Below are positions 39,736-48,585 of a stretch of 64,000 nt of DNA, one piece after another. The notes under the pieces are model-generated. The model did no database searches and was not told the DNA's origin. It saw only the letters and a list, made by a program, of their open reading frames with translations. The position numbers and the translations under genes were made by a program. The stretch lies in assembly GCA_029262995.1 (NCBI GenBank), contig JAJCYH010000026.1, forward strand, positions 186,001-250,000, in the 5' to 3' direction. How positions within the stretch are numbered: the first letter of the stretch is position 1; each line of letters starts with the position of its first letter. Origin of the DNA: Saprospiraceae bacterium (GTDB taxonomy: Bacteria > Bacteroidota > Bacteroidia > Chitinophagales > Saprospiraceae).

Positions 39736-40866
39736 ATGAAATTTGAGCTTCACCAAACCGACCCTAAAAGCAAAGCGCGAACAGGGCGTTTGCATACGGA
39801 CCACGGCATTGTACATACACCAATTTTTATGCCTGTTGGTACTCAAGCCACGGTCAAGGCTGTTGAGCAAGACTTGTTACTAGAACCCATATCATCTGAG
39901 ATAATTCTTGCCAACACTTATCACTTGTACTTAAGACCTGGAATTGAACTGCTTGAGAAAGCTGGAGGGATTCATGCATTTATGGCTTGGGACAAACCCC
40001 TTCTCACGGATTCTGGTGGATATCAGGTTTATTCCCTTAGTGACCGTCGTAAAATTACCGAGGAAGGTGCTAGGTTTTTTGCACACACCGATGGTAGTAA
40101 ACACATGTTCTCTCCTGAGTTTGTTATGCAGGTTCAAAGAAGCATTGGCGCTGATATAATTATGGCTTTTGATGAATGCACGCCATATCCCTGTGAATAT
40201 AAATATGCCCAAAACTCAATGCATATGACCCATAGGTGGTTGGATAGGTGTGTTTCTGCATTTAATGACTCTTCTCCACTTTACGGCTATGAACAATGTT
40301 TATCGCCAATCGTACAAGGCTCCGTTTATAAAGACTTAAGAATCCAGTCTTCTGAATACATTGCCAGTAAAGGCCTTGACGTTAATGCTATTGGTGGCCT
40401 TTCTGTAGGAGAGCCACATGAGATACTATATGAAATGACAGACATTTGCACTGGCATACTACCCCATTCAAAACCCCGTTATTTAATGGGCGTTGGTCTT
40501 CCTGAAAATATTCTTGAATGTATTTCGCTTGGGATAGATATGTTTGATTGTGTTTTACCTAGCCGAAATGCCAGACATGGTTTGCTTTATACCTTTGATG
40601 GCGTGATCAATATAAAAAATGCCAAATGGAAAGAAGATTTTTCTGCTATAGATAAAAAGAGTAGATCCTCATTTTCGCAAAAATATTCAAAGGCATATTT
40701 AAGGCATCTTTTTCAAGTTAAGGAATATTTGGCATTGCAAATTGCTAGCGTTCATAACCTAAGTTTTTTTGTGGAACTGACAAAGTTTGCCAGACAGCAC
40801 ATAACCGCAGGAGACTTCACCGAATGGAAAACAGGAGTTCTTAAATCATTAACAATTCGACTCTAG
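39736..40866 (+). CDS. tgt: tRNA-guanine transglycosylase Tgt lacking zinc cysteines
   Basis: A 376-residue enzyme exchanging guanine-34 for preQ1 in queuosine tRNAs. Catalytic Asp92 (TDSGGYQVYS) and Asp271 (FDCVLPSRNARHG) are present, as is GGLSVGEP. The usual CxCxxC zinc site before YSKAYLRHLF is replaced by Ser309, Ser311 and Ser314 (SRSSFS), leaving only His340 of the four ligands. The rest of the fold is complete, so I expect activity without the structural zinc. Other Bacteroidota may share this; I could not check. Confidence 0.93.
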   Translation: MKFELHQTDPKSKARTGRLHTDHGIVHTPIFMPVGTQATVKAVEQDLLLEPISSEIILANTYHLYLRPGIELLEKAGGIHAFMAWDKPLLTDSGGYQVYSLSDRRKITEEGARFFAHTDGSKHMFSPEFVMQVQRSIGADIIMAFDECTPYPCEYKYAQNSMHMTHRWLDRCVSAFNDSSPLYGYEQCLSPIVQGSVYKDLRIQSSEYIASKGLDVNAIGGLSVGEPHEILYEMTDICTGILPHSKPRYLMGVGLPENILECISLGIDMFDCVLPSRNARHGLLYTFDGVINIKNAKWKEDFSAIDKKSRSSFSQKYSKAYLRHLFQVKEYLALQIASVHNLSFFVELTKFARQHITAGDFTEWKTGVLKSLTIRL

Positions 40867-41954
40867 TGATCAAAAAAATGGATCAATATATTATTAAGAA
40901 GTATTTAAGCAGCTTTCTGTTTACGATGCTGCTTATTACAATGATTGCTGTTGTTATTGACTTTAGTGAAAAAATCAACAGATTTATTGATTCTGATGTT
41001 GGGCTGTTGCAAATTTTAGGAAGCTATTACCTCAATTTCATTCCATGGATAAACGGCATGATGTGGCCTTTGTTTTCATTAATTGCTGTCATCTTTTTTA
41101 CATCAAGAATGGCAAAAAATGCAGAACTAGTAGCCCTATTAAGCAGTGGCGTCAGTTTTTACAGAATTATGGTTCCTTATTTAGTTGCGGCAACAATAAT
41201 CGCTGGAACATTGTGGGTCGGTAAAAACTATTTTATACCATACAGTTGTAAAATCAAAAATGATTTTGAAAGCGAATACCTTAAAAAAAGCTCGAAGAAA
41301 ACGCTTAACAATGACATACATTTCTTTCTTAGTCCCTCAGAGAAACTATATATAAGATATTACAGAAGCTCAGACACAACCGCTCAATCCTTTAGGTTGG
41401 AAAGTTTCATTCAAAATAGATTGGTAAAAGTGCTTAAGGCTGAAAAGTTGGTTTATAAATCCTCTCCTAATGTTTGGACCTTAAAAGATTATTCAGTTAG
41501 AGAGTTCAGTGGACTTAACGAAAGTTTCCTCGTTTCAATGGGTGAGTCTATCGATACCGTTTTGGATCTTACGCCAGAAGACTTTATCCGCAATACCAAG
41601 TTAATGGAGAATATGACAACCGTGGATTTGAACGATTATATCAACAGAGAAAGAGAAAGGGGTCTAGGTGATGCTAAGGCTTTCTTGATAGAAAAGCATA
41701 TGCGTAATTCACAACCATTTACAATCTTTATATTGACGCTTATTGGCTTTGCTATTTCCTCCCGAAAAGTTCGAGGCGGTATGGGACTGCACTTGGCAAT
41801 TGGAGTAGTCCTTGGTGCTGCATTTGTCATTGTTTCTAAATTTGCTGCAACATTCTCCAATAATCTTTCATTGTCACCAGTACTTGGTGCTTGGCTTCCT
41901 AATTTGATGTTTAGTATTGTTGCCCTTATAATCGTCAAACAATCACAAAAATAG
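40866..41954 (+). CDS. LptF/LptG-family LPS export permease
   Basis: A 362-residue inner-membrane protein with the usual three N-terminal and three C-terminal helices flanking a periplasmic beta-jellyroll domain (about 125-270). It begins like LptG (KKMDQYIIKKYLSSFLFTM). The start is GTG at 40866, overlapping the tgt stop by one base (TAGTG); the ATG at 40878 is an alternative. LptF/G pass LPS from the LptB ATPase to the periplasmic bridge. Whether it is F or G cannot be decided here. Confidence 0.82.
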   Translation: MIKKMDQYIIKKYLSSFLFTMLLITMIAVVIDFSEKINRFIDSDVGLLQILGSYYLNFIPWINGMMWPLFSLIAVIFFTSRMAKNAELVALLSSGVSFYRIMVPYLVAATIIAGTLWVGKNYFIPYSCKIKNDFESEYLKKSSKKTLNNDIHFFLSPSEKLYIRYYRSSDTTAQSFRLESFIQNRLVKVLKAEKLVYKSSPNVWTLKDYSVREFSGLNESFLVSMGESIDTVLDLTPEDFIRNTKLMENMTTVDLNDYINRERERGLGDAKAFLIEKHMRNSQPFTIFILTLIGFAISSRKVRGGMGLHLAIGVVLGAAFVIVSKFAATFSNNLSLSPVLGAWLPNLMFSIVALIIVKQSQK

Positions 41955-41955
41955 C

Positions 41956-41986
41956 AACTTTCAAAATAAATTGAAAGTTTGTTCTT
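41956..41986 (+). terminator. terminator after the LptF/G permease
   Basis: AACTTTCAA (41956-41964) and TTGAAAGTT (41971-41979) form a perfect 9-bp stem with a 6-base loop, followed by TGTTCTT. It starts two bases after the stop codon. Confidence 0.7.
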
Positions 41987-42074
41987 GCGGTATCTATTGA
42001 TTATCAACGCATTGTGTGTTTAAGAGCATTATACACTAACTCAATATGTCTTTTTGTTCATCAATAGCTTGCCA

Positions 42075-42105
42075 TTTGTTTAACGTTGGCATATATTTGT
42101 TTAAC
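42075..42105 (+). promoter_or_regulatory. 10-bp direct repeat spanning the promoter of the ECF sigma gene
   Basis: TTTGTTTAAC occurs at 42075-42084 and again at 42096-42105, exactly 21 bp apart (two helical turns). The second copy overlaps a good -7 element TATATTTG (42092-42099), with a TTG at 42069-42071 spaced 20 bp. The layout suggests an operator for a dimeric regulator or for the sigma factor itself. Confidence 0.5.
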
Positions 42106-42119
42106 ATAAACAAAGAAAA

Positions 42120-42659
42120 ATGTCAACACTGGAGTTTAATAGCAACCTTGATTATTTAAAGTCTTCGCTACATTCATTCGCATATTCTTTAACTAAAAAT
42201 CAAATAGACGCAAAAGATCTATGCCAGGAAGCTACTTTTCGCGCTCTAGCCAATAAAGAAAAATTCAGGCCTGGGACTAACTTTAAAGCATGGATGTTTA
42301 CAATCACGAAAAACATATTTATCAATAATTACCGAAAGAAAATTCAGGCCAACACTTTCATGGATTCTACTGATAACATGTATTATATTAACTCAGGTTC
42401 TGCCGTGGTAGAAAATGATGTTGATAGAAATATTTTGATGAAGGAGTTGGGCGCTATGATTAACATTCTTGATGATTCCATTAAAATTCCATTTCTTATG
42501 CATTTTGAAGGGTTTAAATATCAAGAAATTGCCACCGAGCTTAACCTTCCTCTCGGCACGATTAAAAGCAGAATTTTCTTTGCACGAAAAGCATTGAAAC
42601 GGGCTATTATTTCTCACTATGGAGATTATCAAACTGTTAGAAAAAAATTAAGTGCCTAA
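42120..42659 (+). CDS. ECF RNA polymerase sigma factor
   Basis: A 179-residue sigma-70 factor of the ECF group. Region 2 is seen in DAKDLCQEATFRALANKEKFRPGTNFKAWMFTITKN and region 4 in LMHFEGFKYQEIATELNLPLGTIKSRIFFARKALKR. No anti-sigma gene follows; the next gene is mutY. The end overlaps the -7 element of mutY (42657-42664). Targets are unknown; stand-alone ECF factors like this are common in Bacteroidota. Confidence 0.92.
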   Translation: MSTLEFNSNLDYLKSSLHSFAYSLTKNQIDAKDLCQEATFRALANKEKFRPGTNFKAWMFTITKNIFINNYRKKIQANTFMDSTDNMYYINSGSAVVENDVDRNILMKELGAMINILDDSIKIPFLMHFEGFKYQEIATELNLPLGTIKSRIFFARKALKRAIISHYGDYQTVRKKLSA

Positions 42660-42664
42660 CTTTG
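42657..42664 (+). promoter_or_regulatory. -7 element before mutY
   Basis: TAACTTTG is a perfect TAnnTTTG match, starting in the last codon of the ECF sigma gene and 31 bp before the mutY ATG. No good -33 TTG is visible at the right distance, so activity is uncertain. Confidence 0.4.
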
Positions 42665-42695
42665 CTGTTAATTAAGCTTCACCTTTGAGCATCGA

Positions 42696-43760
42696 ATGTT
42701 AACAGATCAAGAAATTTCAGATCGTCTTATTGAATGGTACGCTCTTCACGCCAGAATCTTGCCCTGGAGAAACACCAAGGACCCATACCTTATTTGGTTG
42801 TCGGAAATCATACTCCAACAAACATCAGTAGTTCAGGGAATTCCATATTATGAACGATTCGTTAATCGATTTCCAGACATACACTCCCTTGCGAACGCAG
42901 AAGAAGATGAGGTGCTTAAGTTATGGCAGGGGTTGGGATATTACAGCAGGGCAAGAAACTTACACTACTCTGCTCAACACATTGTTGAAAAGCTCAAAGG
43001 TAAATTCCCGAATTGCTACAATAAATTGATCAAACTCAAAGGGGTTGGTCCTTATACTGCTGCAGCAATCGCCAGTTTTGCTTATAATGAAAATGTTGTT
43101 GTGGTTGATGGAAATGTGAAGCGGTTTATCTCTAGGCTATTTGGCATTTATGACGCTATCGATTTACCCGCAACTGAAAAAAAAATTAGATCCATTTCCC
43201 AGGCCTTAATTAATAAGCAAGAACCATTTATTTTTAATCAAGCTTTAATGGAATTCGGGGCTCTTCAGTGCATGCCCAAAAGTCCCATTTGCATCAAATG
43301 CCCTTTTTCAAAAATCTGTATTGCTTTCAATGAGCAGATGATCCCTTTGACTGCTCAAAAATCAAAGACAATCATTAAAAAAGAAAGATTCTTTTATTTC
43401 GCCCTTTTTATTGATAAGAACAACGAAACATTCATCCAAAAGAGATCAGCAAAAGATATTTGGATGGGTCTTTATCAGCTTCCACTTATTGAAAGAAGTC
43501 AAAACATATCTGATTTTCCAATGCCCAGTGCCTTTGGTGTTAACAATGATCAATTAGTGAGCAAGCACTTAAGAAGTTATAAGCACCTTCTTACTCATCA
43601 GATCATTTTTGCGCAATTCGTTTGTTATGAAACCAAAACAAAAGCTTTGTCGTCAGAAAATCCTGGTCTATTCAAAATCCCATTAAACCACATTGAACAT
43701 TATGCCTTACCCAGACTTATTGATTTGTATTTAAGTGATTTATCCATAACTTTATTATAG
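42696..43760 (+). CDS. mutY: A/G-specific adenine glycosylase MutY
   Basis: A 354-residue base-excision enzyme removing adenine opposite 8-oxoguanine. The catalytic Glu is in SEIILQQT (about 35-43), the helix-hairpin-helix in LIKLKGVGPYTAAAIASFA, the catalytic Asp in VVVDGNVKRF, and the 4Fe-4S cysteines have the exact C-x6-C-x2-C-x5-C spacing (CMPKSPICIKCPFSKIC). A C-terminal NUDIX-like lesion-recognition domain follows. Heads mutY-ssb-gldE-gldD. Confidence 0.95.
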   Translation: MLTDQEISDRLIEWYALHARILPWRNTKDPYLIWLSEIILQQTSVVQGIPYYERFVNRFPDIHSLANAEEDEVLKLWQGLGYYSRARNLHYSAQHIVEKLKGKFPNCYNKLIKLKGVGPYTAAAIASFAYNENVVVVDGNVKRFISRLFGIYDAIDLPATEKKIRSISQALINKQEPFIFNQALMEFGALQCMPKSPICIKCPFSKICIAFNEQMIPLTAQKSKTIIKKERFFYFALFIDKNNETFIQKRSAKDIWMGLYQLPLIERSQNISDFPMPSAFGVNNDQLVSKHLRSYKHLLTHQIIFAQFVCYETKTKALSSENPGLFKIPLNHIEHYALPRLIDLYLSDLSITLL

Positions 43761-43785
43761 TTTTGTATTCTGAATAAATGACAAC

Positions 43786-44232
43786 ATGTATAATAAAGTA
43801 ATCCTTATTGGAAACCTTGGAAAGGATCCAGAAATTAGAAGACTCGAAAGTGGTGCTGTTGTTGCTCGTCTAGCTTTAGCAACAAACGAAAACTATAAAG
43901 ATAAAAATGGTAATTGGCAAACAATTACCGAATGGCATGACATAGTTGCTTGGAGAATTCTAGCTGAAAGAGCAGAACGTGATCTTAAAAAAGGATCTCT
44001 TGCTTTTATTGAGGGAAAAATAACTACCCGAAAATGGCAAGACAAAGAAGGCAATGACAGATATACAACAGAGGTTGTTGCTTCTCAATTGCGCCCCCTT
44101 GAAAAGAGAGAGAGTGCAGAACCAAATCTTAGTTCTGGTATGGCCTCTTCTTCATTTGATGCACCAGAGGTTAAAAAGGATTCAGATAAATCAAATTCTG
44201 ACCTTAATGAAGATGATGATTTACCTTTCTAA
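43786..44232 (+). CDS. ssb: single-stranded DNA-binding protein
   Basis: A 148-residue OB-fold protein (MYNKVILIGNLGKDPEIRRLESG, then WHDIVAWRILAERAERDLKKGSLAFIEGKI) with a flexible linker and the acidic protein-interaction tip DDDLPF. It protects single-stranded DNA and recruits repair and replication partners. 25 bp after mutY. Confidence 0.96.
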   Translation: MYNKVILIGNLGKDPEIRRLESGAVVARLALATNENYKDKNGNWQTITEWHDIVAWRILAERAERDLKKGSLAFIEGKITTRKWQDKEGNDRYTTEVVASQLRPLEKRESAEPNLSSGMASSSFDAPEVKKDSDKSNSDLNEDDDLPF

Positions 44233-44270
44233 AATAACAAGTTGTATATTGCTAACTAACATCTATTAAA

Positions 44271-45662
44271 TTGGATCCAGAGCCCCCCCTGTTATTTCTT
44301 GGAATAATTCTTGGTTTGTCTCCTATCGCTATTGGGTTTACTATTGTTTTCCTATTGTTTCTACTGCTATCATCTGCATTGGTCTCTGGCTCTGAAGTTG
44401 CATTCTTTTCCTTAACGCCACATGATCTAGAAAACCTTAAAACAGACGAAAGTGACCTATCTTATCGCATACTGTCTATACGTCAAGAACCTCGCCGCTT
44501 ATTAGCGACAATCCTTATTGCTAATAATTTTATAAATATTGCGATAGTTGTCTTGTCTGACTATCTCATCAAGTCACTATTCGGTATTGAAACGTTTATT
44601 TCAATAGCAGAACAAATTAACAAGCTTCTTTCACTTAGTTTTGACATTACCGTTTTTGGAAACATTATAAGTTTTGTCATTACGGTTGCAGCTGTTACAT
44701 TCTTATTGGTCTTATTTGGAGAGGTTGCTCCAAAGGTCTATGCAAATCTCAACAATTTAAAATTTGCTAAAATGATGGTTCGCCCAATGCAAATTTTACT
44801 TAGGCTATTTAAGCCTTTTAGCACTGTGCTTGTGAGGTGGTCCAGAAAAATGGAATCACAGTTTATTTATGCTCGTTCGGGTATAGATAACTCAAGTAAG
44901 GAAGACCTTGATAAAGCAATAGAACTAACCGTAAACTCAGAGACAGAATCTTCTGAAGAGGCTGACATCCTGAGAGGCATCATAAAGTTTGGTAATGTAT
45001 CTGCAAAACAAATAATGAAGTCCAGAGTAGATGTTGTTGCCATAGAACAAAGCGCAGGCTACGATGAACTTCTTTCCGTAATTAAAGAAAGTGGGTTTTC
45101 AAGAATTCCCGTTTACGTTGAGGACTTTGATAACCTTTCCGGAATTCTATATGTCAAAGATTTGCTTGGCTTCTCGAAAGAAGACAATAATTTTCAGTGG
45201 CAAAGTTTTATAAGAGACAATGTTCTTTACATTCCTGAATCAAAAAAAATTGATGATCTCCTTAAAGAATTCCAACAGCGTCGTCTTCATATCGCAATTG
45301 TCGTTGATGAGTTTGGTGGCAGTTCTGGTATTGTCACTTTAGAGGATATTATGGAAGAGGTTATTGGAGAAATCAAAGACGAGTTTGATGATGACGAGGA
45401 GGTTGATTTTATAAGAATAAACGACTACAACTATATTTTTGACGGCAAAACCCTTTTAAGTGATGTTGCCAGAACCATAAATGTTGATAAAGGTGTCTTT
45501 GATGATATCAGGGGAACTTCAGATTCCTTAGCGGGGCTATTGTTAAATCACTTCGGAATGATTCCAAGAAAAGATCGAACGCTTTTGCTACATCCCTTCA
45601 AATTTAAAATAGTTTCCGTAACAAATAGACGAATTGAAAAAGTTCATTTAACCTTATTATGA
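44271..45662 (+). CDS. gldE: gliding motility-associated protein GldE (CNNM/CorC-like)
   Basis: A 463-residue protein with a TTG start (MDPEPPLLFLG). It has an N-terminal DUF21/CNNM transmembrane domain of three to four helices, a CBS pair (about 240-350; IMKSRVDVVAIE, FSRIPVYVEDFDNLSGILYVKDL) and a CorC/HlyC C-terminal domain with IVVDEFGGSSGIVTLEDIMEEVIGEI. GldE is linked to GldD function in gliding and type IX secretion in Flavobacterium. Its stop overlaps the gldD start (ATGA). Confidence 0.9.
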   Translation: MDPEPPLLFLGIILGLSPIAIGFTIVFLLFLLLSSALVSGSEVAFFSLTPHDLENLKTDESDLSYRILSIRQEPRRLLATILIANNFINIAIVVLSDYLIKSLFGIETFISIAEQINKLLSLSFDITVFGNIISFVITVAAVTFLLVLFGEVAPKVYANLNNLKFAKMMVRPMQILLRLFKPFSTVLVRWSRKMESQFIYARSGIDNSSKEDLDKAIELTVNSETESSEEADILRGIIKFGNVSAKQIMKSRVDVVAIEQSAGYDELLSVIKESGFSRIPVYVEDFDNLSGILYVKDLLGFSKEDNNFQWQSFIRDNVLYIPESKKIDDLLKEFQQRRLHIAIVVDEFGGSSGIVTLEDIMEEVIGEIKDEFDDDEEVDFIRINDYNYIFDGKTLLSDVARTINVDKGVFDDIRGTSDSLAGLLLNHFGMIPRKDRTLLLHPFKFKIVSVTNRRIEKVHLTLL

Positions 45663-46252
45663 TTAGAGCTATTCCATTTATTATTTTTATATCTTTTACT
45701 TCATGTCGAAATGAACATAGTGGTTTGCCCAAACCTCGTATATACCCTCGTGTAGAATACCCGATCAAAACCTATGTAGTGCTGGATAATGAAGAATGTC
45801 CTTTTACAATGTTAGTTCCAAGCTATTCAGATTACGAAAAGGACACTTTAAAAAATAAATATGAACAAAAGTTTAGTTGCTGGTTTGACTTACACACATC
45901 GTCTCTGAACGCCTATATGCATTTTAGCTATGTCCCTTTTGAAAACAGAACTCGTTTTGATGAGTTGGTTAAAGATGCCTTTGAGATGGCAGACAAGCAT
46001 AATATCAGAGCCAAGTATAGAGATGAATTTCCATTGTCATATCCAGAAAAGAGACTATATGGTTTACTATTTGAAATTGATGGGCCAGTAGCAAGTCCTA
46101 TTCAATTCTATTTAACCGATAGTACACAACACTTCCTAAGAGGAAGTCTTTATTTTAATGACATTGTAAATCGCGACTCAATTCAACCAGTCTATGAGTT
46201 TCTTAAGGAAGACTTAGAACCGATGTTTGGAAGCTTTGAATGGCGGTATTAA
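45659..46252 (+). CDS. gldD: gliding motility lipoprotein GldD
   Basis: A 197-residue lipoprotein (FISFTSC lipobox). Family segments: PRIYPRVEYPIKTY near the N terminus, CPFTMLVPSYSDYEKD, CWFDLHTSSLNAYMHFSY and FLRGSLYFND. GldD is required for gliding and type IX secretion in Flavobacterium johnsoniae. Translationally coupled to gldE. Confidence 0.9.
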   Translation: MIRAIPFIIFISFTSCRNEHSGLPKPRIYPRVEYPIKTYVVLDNEECPFTMLVPSYSDYEKDTLKNKYEQKFSCWFDLHTSSLNAYMHFSYVPFENRTRFDELVKDAFEMADKHNIRAKYRDEFPLSYPEKRLYGLLFEIDGPVASPIQFYLTDSTQHFLRGSLYFNDIVNRDSIQPVYEFLKEDLEPMFGSFEWRY

Positions 46253-46253
46253 A

Positions 46254-48398
46254 CTATATTTTTATAATTTTTCCTGAACTTATTTCATTAGCTCTAGTAA
46301 TTCTATAATAATAACTTCCTTGTTGCCAGTTTCTTGATTCATTAAGCTCTATCTCCTTATTCTCTTTCGCCTTTGAATATATTAACTTACCGTTCATCTT
46401 GTAAATTTCAATATATACTTCGCTGCCCTCTGGATTTTTGATATGAATAAAGTCTGTGAATGGGTTCGGAAATATGGTGATGCTTGCTCCTGTTCCACTT
46501 CTTGAATCAAGCTCTTGGCTTAAATCAACTTTTTCATATTGAGTCAAGTCACCTTTTAAAATCCCCAAAAGCCTTTGTTCTCTGAATCGATTAAGGTTCT
46601 TGTCCAAAACAATATATTGGTTTAGATTAACGCTTAGGGGATTATCCTTTGAATCTAATTTCATTAATTCTCGCTTATCATAGAAGACCCATTGTCTTTC
46701 ATTCGGCCATTCGTCTTCATCCCCCTCTAATATTTCCTGTAAAACAATTAAGTCTGCTAGGTTTATTTCTCCATCCTCATTAACATCTGCAGCAAAATAA
46801 GAATACATGTTCTTAAATTCATAACTGCCATTTATAAATGATTTCAAAATTTCTCCATCATGAATATCAATTCTAGTATTATCACCAATCCTATATGCCG
46901 ACATTAAGTATCTCCTGTCTGGAGAAATTAATTCAGAGCTGTATTTTCCTTCAGAATCTGTTTGTAGGTTTACTACTTCTCCTGGTATTAATACTGTTTC
47001 ATGAATAGGTACAATTGATTCTATATAATCATACATATAAATAATCAGCCCGCCTTGTGTAACAAAACTGTCTATAACTTGCTTCTGTAATATTGTATCA
47101 AAAGAAATTTGGTCTGCAAGATATGCCTCTGACTTTAATTCAATATAAACGTTTTCAAGAGGTTCAGAATAAATATCTTCCACAATTCCAAATAGGTTTC
47201 GGTTGCTGTCTATGGGTTCGCAGTCTGGAATATTAGCAGCATTGTTTTGAACACTTATGGTAATTGCACACCACGACTGGTTTCCCCTACTATCCGTTAC
47301 CCACAACTGAAGATCATTCGTGCCTACGTGCTCACATGTAAAGACCCTAAAGCTACTGTCTATCTTTGATGAGAATGAATATTTTAAAATATCATTTGGA
47401 TAACACGGATGATAACTTGCATAATTTAAGTCCTTGGCCCAAACCTCAACCATTCCATCATCAACAGAGCCGTCTAGGTCCGAATCAACTGGCATTAACG
47501 CTACGTTAAGGGTAGATAGGCAATAAGGAACAGGGCCCTTTTCTTTTACTCTAATCTCATGATAACACTTTGCCTTTTGTCCACAAGCATACTCAACCGA
47601 GTATGTAACTTTTGTAGTTCCAATCGGATAAGCACCAGATGCATTTTGTAATGCTAGGTCAGCAAATGGAGAGTTATTGGTCACCACATATTCTCCATAA
47701 CATGCGGATCCATTAATTAACAAATCATCAAGATTCACATAGGAACCATTACAGTTATTTGGAATGACTTCTATAGAAGGTGGACACACGAGCTCAGGAA
47801 CATCTGTACCCACAACCTTTATGGTCTGTGTATATGTCCAAATTCCAGGATTATTACTGCCTGGATAATAATTACACCAATCTAGTATTGTCCAATTCCG
47901 AAGTATCTTTTTACAATCAGGACCAAAATAAAAAACCTGATCTTTATAACTGCGACCAACCATTGAACAGCTTATATAATCAAATTCAGGCCAGCCATAT
48001 TCCTGTGGTAAATTATTTGGGTGCGTGCTTGAATTGCAACCATTTAGCTCAAGACCATTGTCAGGCCAATTAATGTGGGTTTGGTTAAAGTTCCCACCGT
48101 TAACGTAAATTGTTTGAGTACAAGAAATAATATTCCAATTGGCATCCTCTACGGACCAGGTTCTATAAATCTTTCCTGTTTCACATGTCGTTAAATCATA
48201 GACTACCGCTGGATTATTGGCTATATACTGCAGACCATTGATATAATAATATGCTGTACCATAACTGGACAAATCCCAAATCTCTGCGCCACATGGCAAC
48301 CAGACGTCTTGAGGACACACCAGCTGAACACTTGCCTCTGGTTTATGATCATTACAAAAAAGGGACAGTACTATTATAAAAAAGGAAAATGTATTCAT
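46254..48398 (-). CDS. large secreted adhesin-like protein with dockerin-type repeat and type IX sorting tail
   Basis: A 714-residue protein with a short signal peptide (MNTFSFFIIVLSLFC). The N-terminal 380 residues are Cys-rich HYR/Ig-like beta domains (VCPQDVWLPCGAEIWD, TRTWSVEDANW-like strands, ELVCPPSIEVIPNNC). A carboxypeptidase-regulatory-like region follows near 400-510, then an EF-hand/dockerin-like loop DVNEDGEINLADLIVLQEI at about 532-550, and a Por sorting domain IFPNPFTDFIHIKNP ... GSYYYRI. Probably exported by the type IX system; carbohydrate or surface adhesion is inferred. Confidence 0.78.
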   Translation of the reverse strand: MNTFSFFIIVLSLFCNDHKPEASVQLVCPQDVWLPCGAEIWDLSSYGTAYYYINGLQYIANNPAVVYDLTTCETGKIYRTWSVEDANWNIISCTQTIYVNGGNFNQTHINWPDNGLELNGCNSSTHPNNLPQEYGWPEFDYISCSMVGRSYKDQVFYFGPDCKKILRNWTILDWCNYYPGSNNPGIWTYTQTIKVVGTDVPELVCPPSIEVIPNNCNGSYVNLDDLLINGSACYGEYVVTNNSPFADLALQNASGAYPIGTTKVTYSVEYACGQKAKCYHEIRVKEKGPVPYCLSTLNVALMPVDSDLDGSVDDGMVEVWAKDLNYASYHPCYPNDILKYSFSSKIDSSFRVFTCEHVGTNDLQLWVTDSRGNQSWCAITISVQNNAANIPDCEPIDSNRNLFGIVEDIYSEPLENVYIELKSEAYLADQISFDTILQKQVIDSFVTQGGLIIYMYDYIESIVPIHETVLIPGEVVNLQTDSEGKYSSELISPDRRYLMSAYRIGDNTRIDIHDGEILKSFINGSYEFKNMYSYFAADVNEDGEINLADLIVLQEILEGDEDEWPNERQWVFYDKRELMKLDSKDNPLSVNLNQYIVLDKNLNRFREQRLLGILKGDLTQYEKVDLSQELDSRSGTGASITIFPNPFTDFIHIKNPEGSEVYIEIYKMNGKLIYSKAKENKEIELNESRNWQQGSYYYRITRANEISSGKIIKI

Positions 48399-48585
48399 GG
48401 TTATTTGGTTTTATACTTTACTTCCAAGCTAAATTAAGAATTTTAGTAAGGCTGTGTTTCTTAAAATATAAGATATTTTTTATATTATTCTATTAACATT
48501 ATAATCAAAGACTTCGCTGCCTCATATTAAAGATTTTCTTAATGTGTTTGGCACAAAATGTGTACTGCTTCCTAAAGTTCGTTTA

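Noticed and set aside
43758-43765. Promoter TAGTTTTG before ssb
   Set aside because: The -7 match is good but the nearest TTTG is 30 bp upstream, too far; ssb is probably cotranscribed with mutY.
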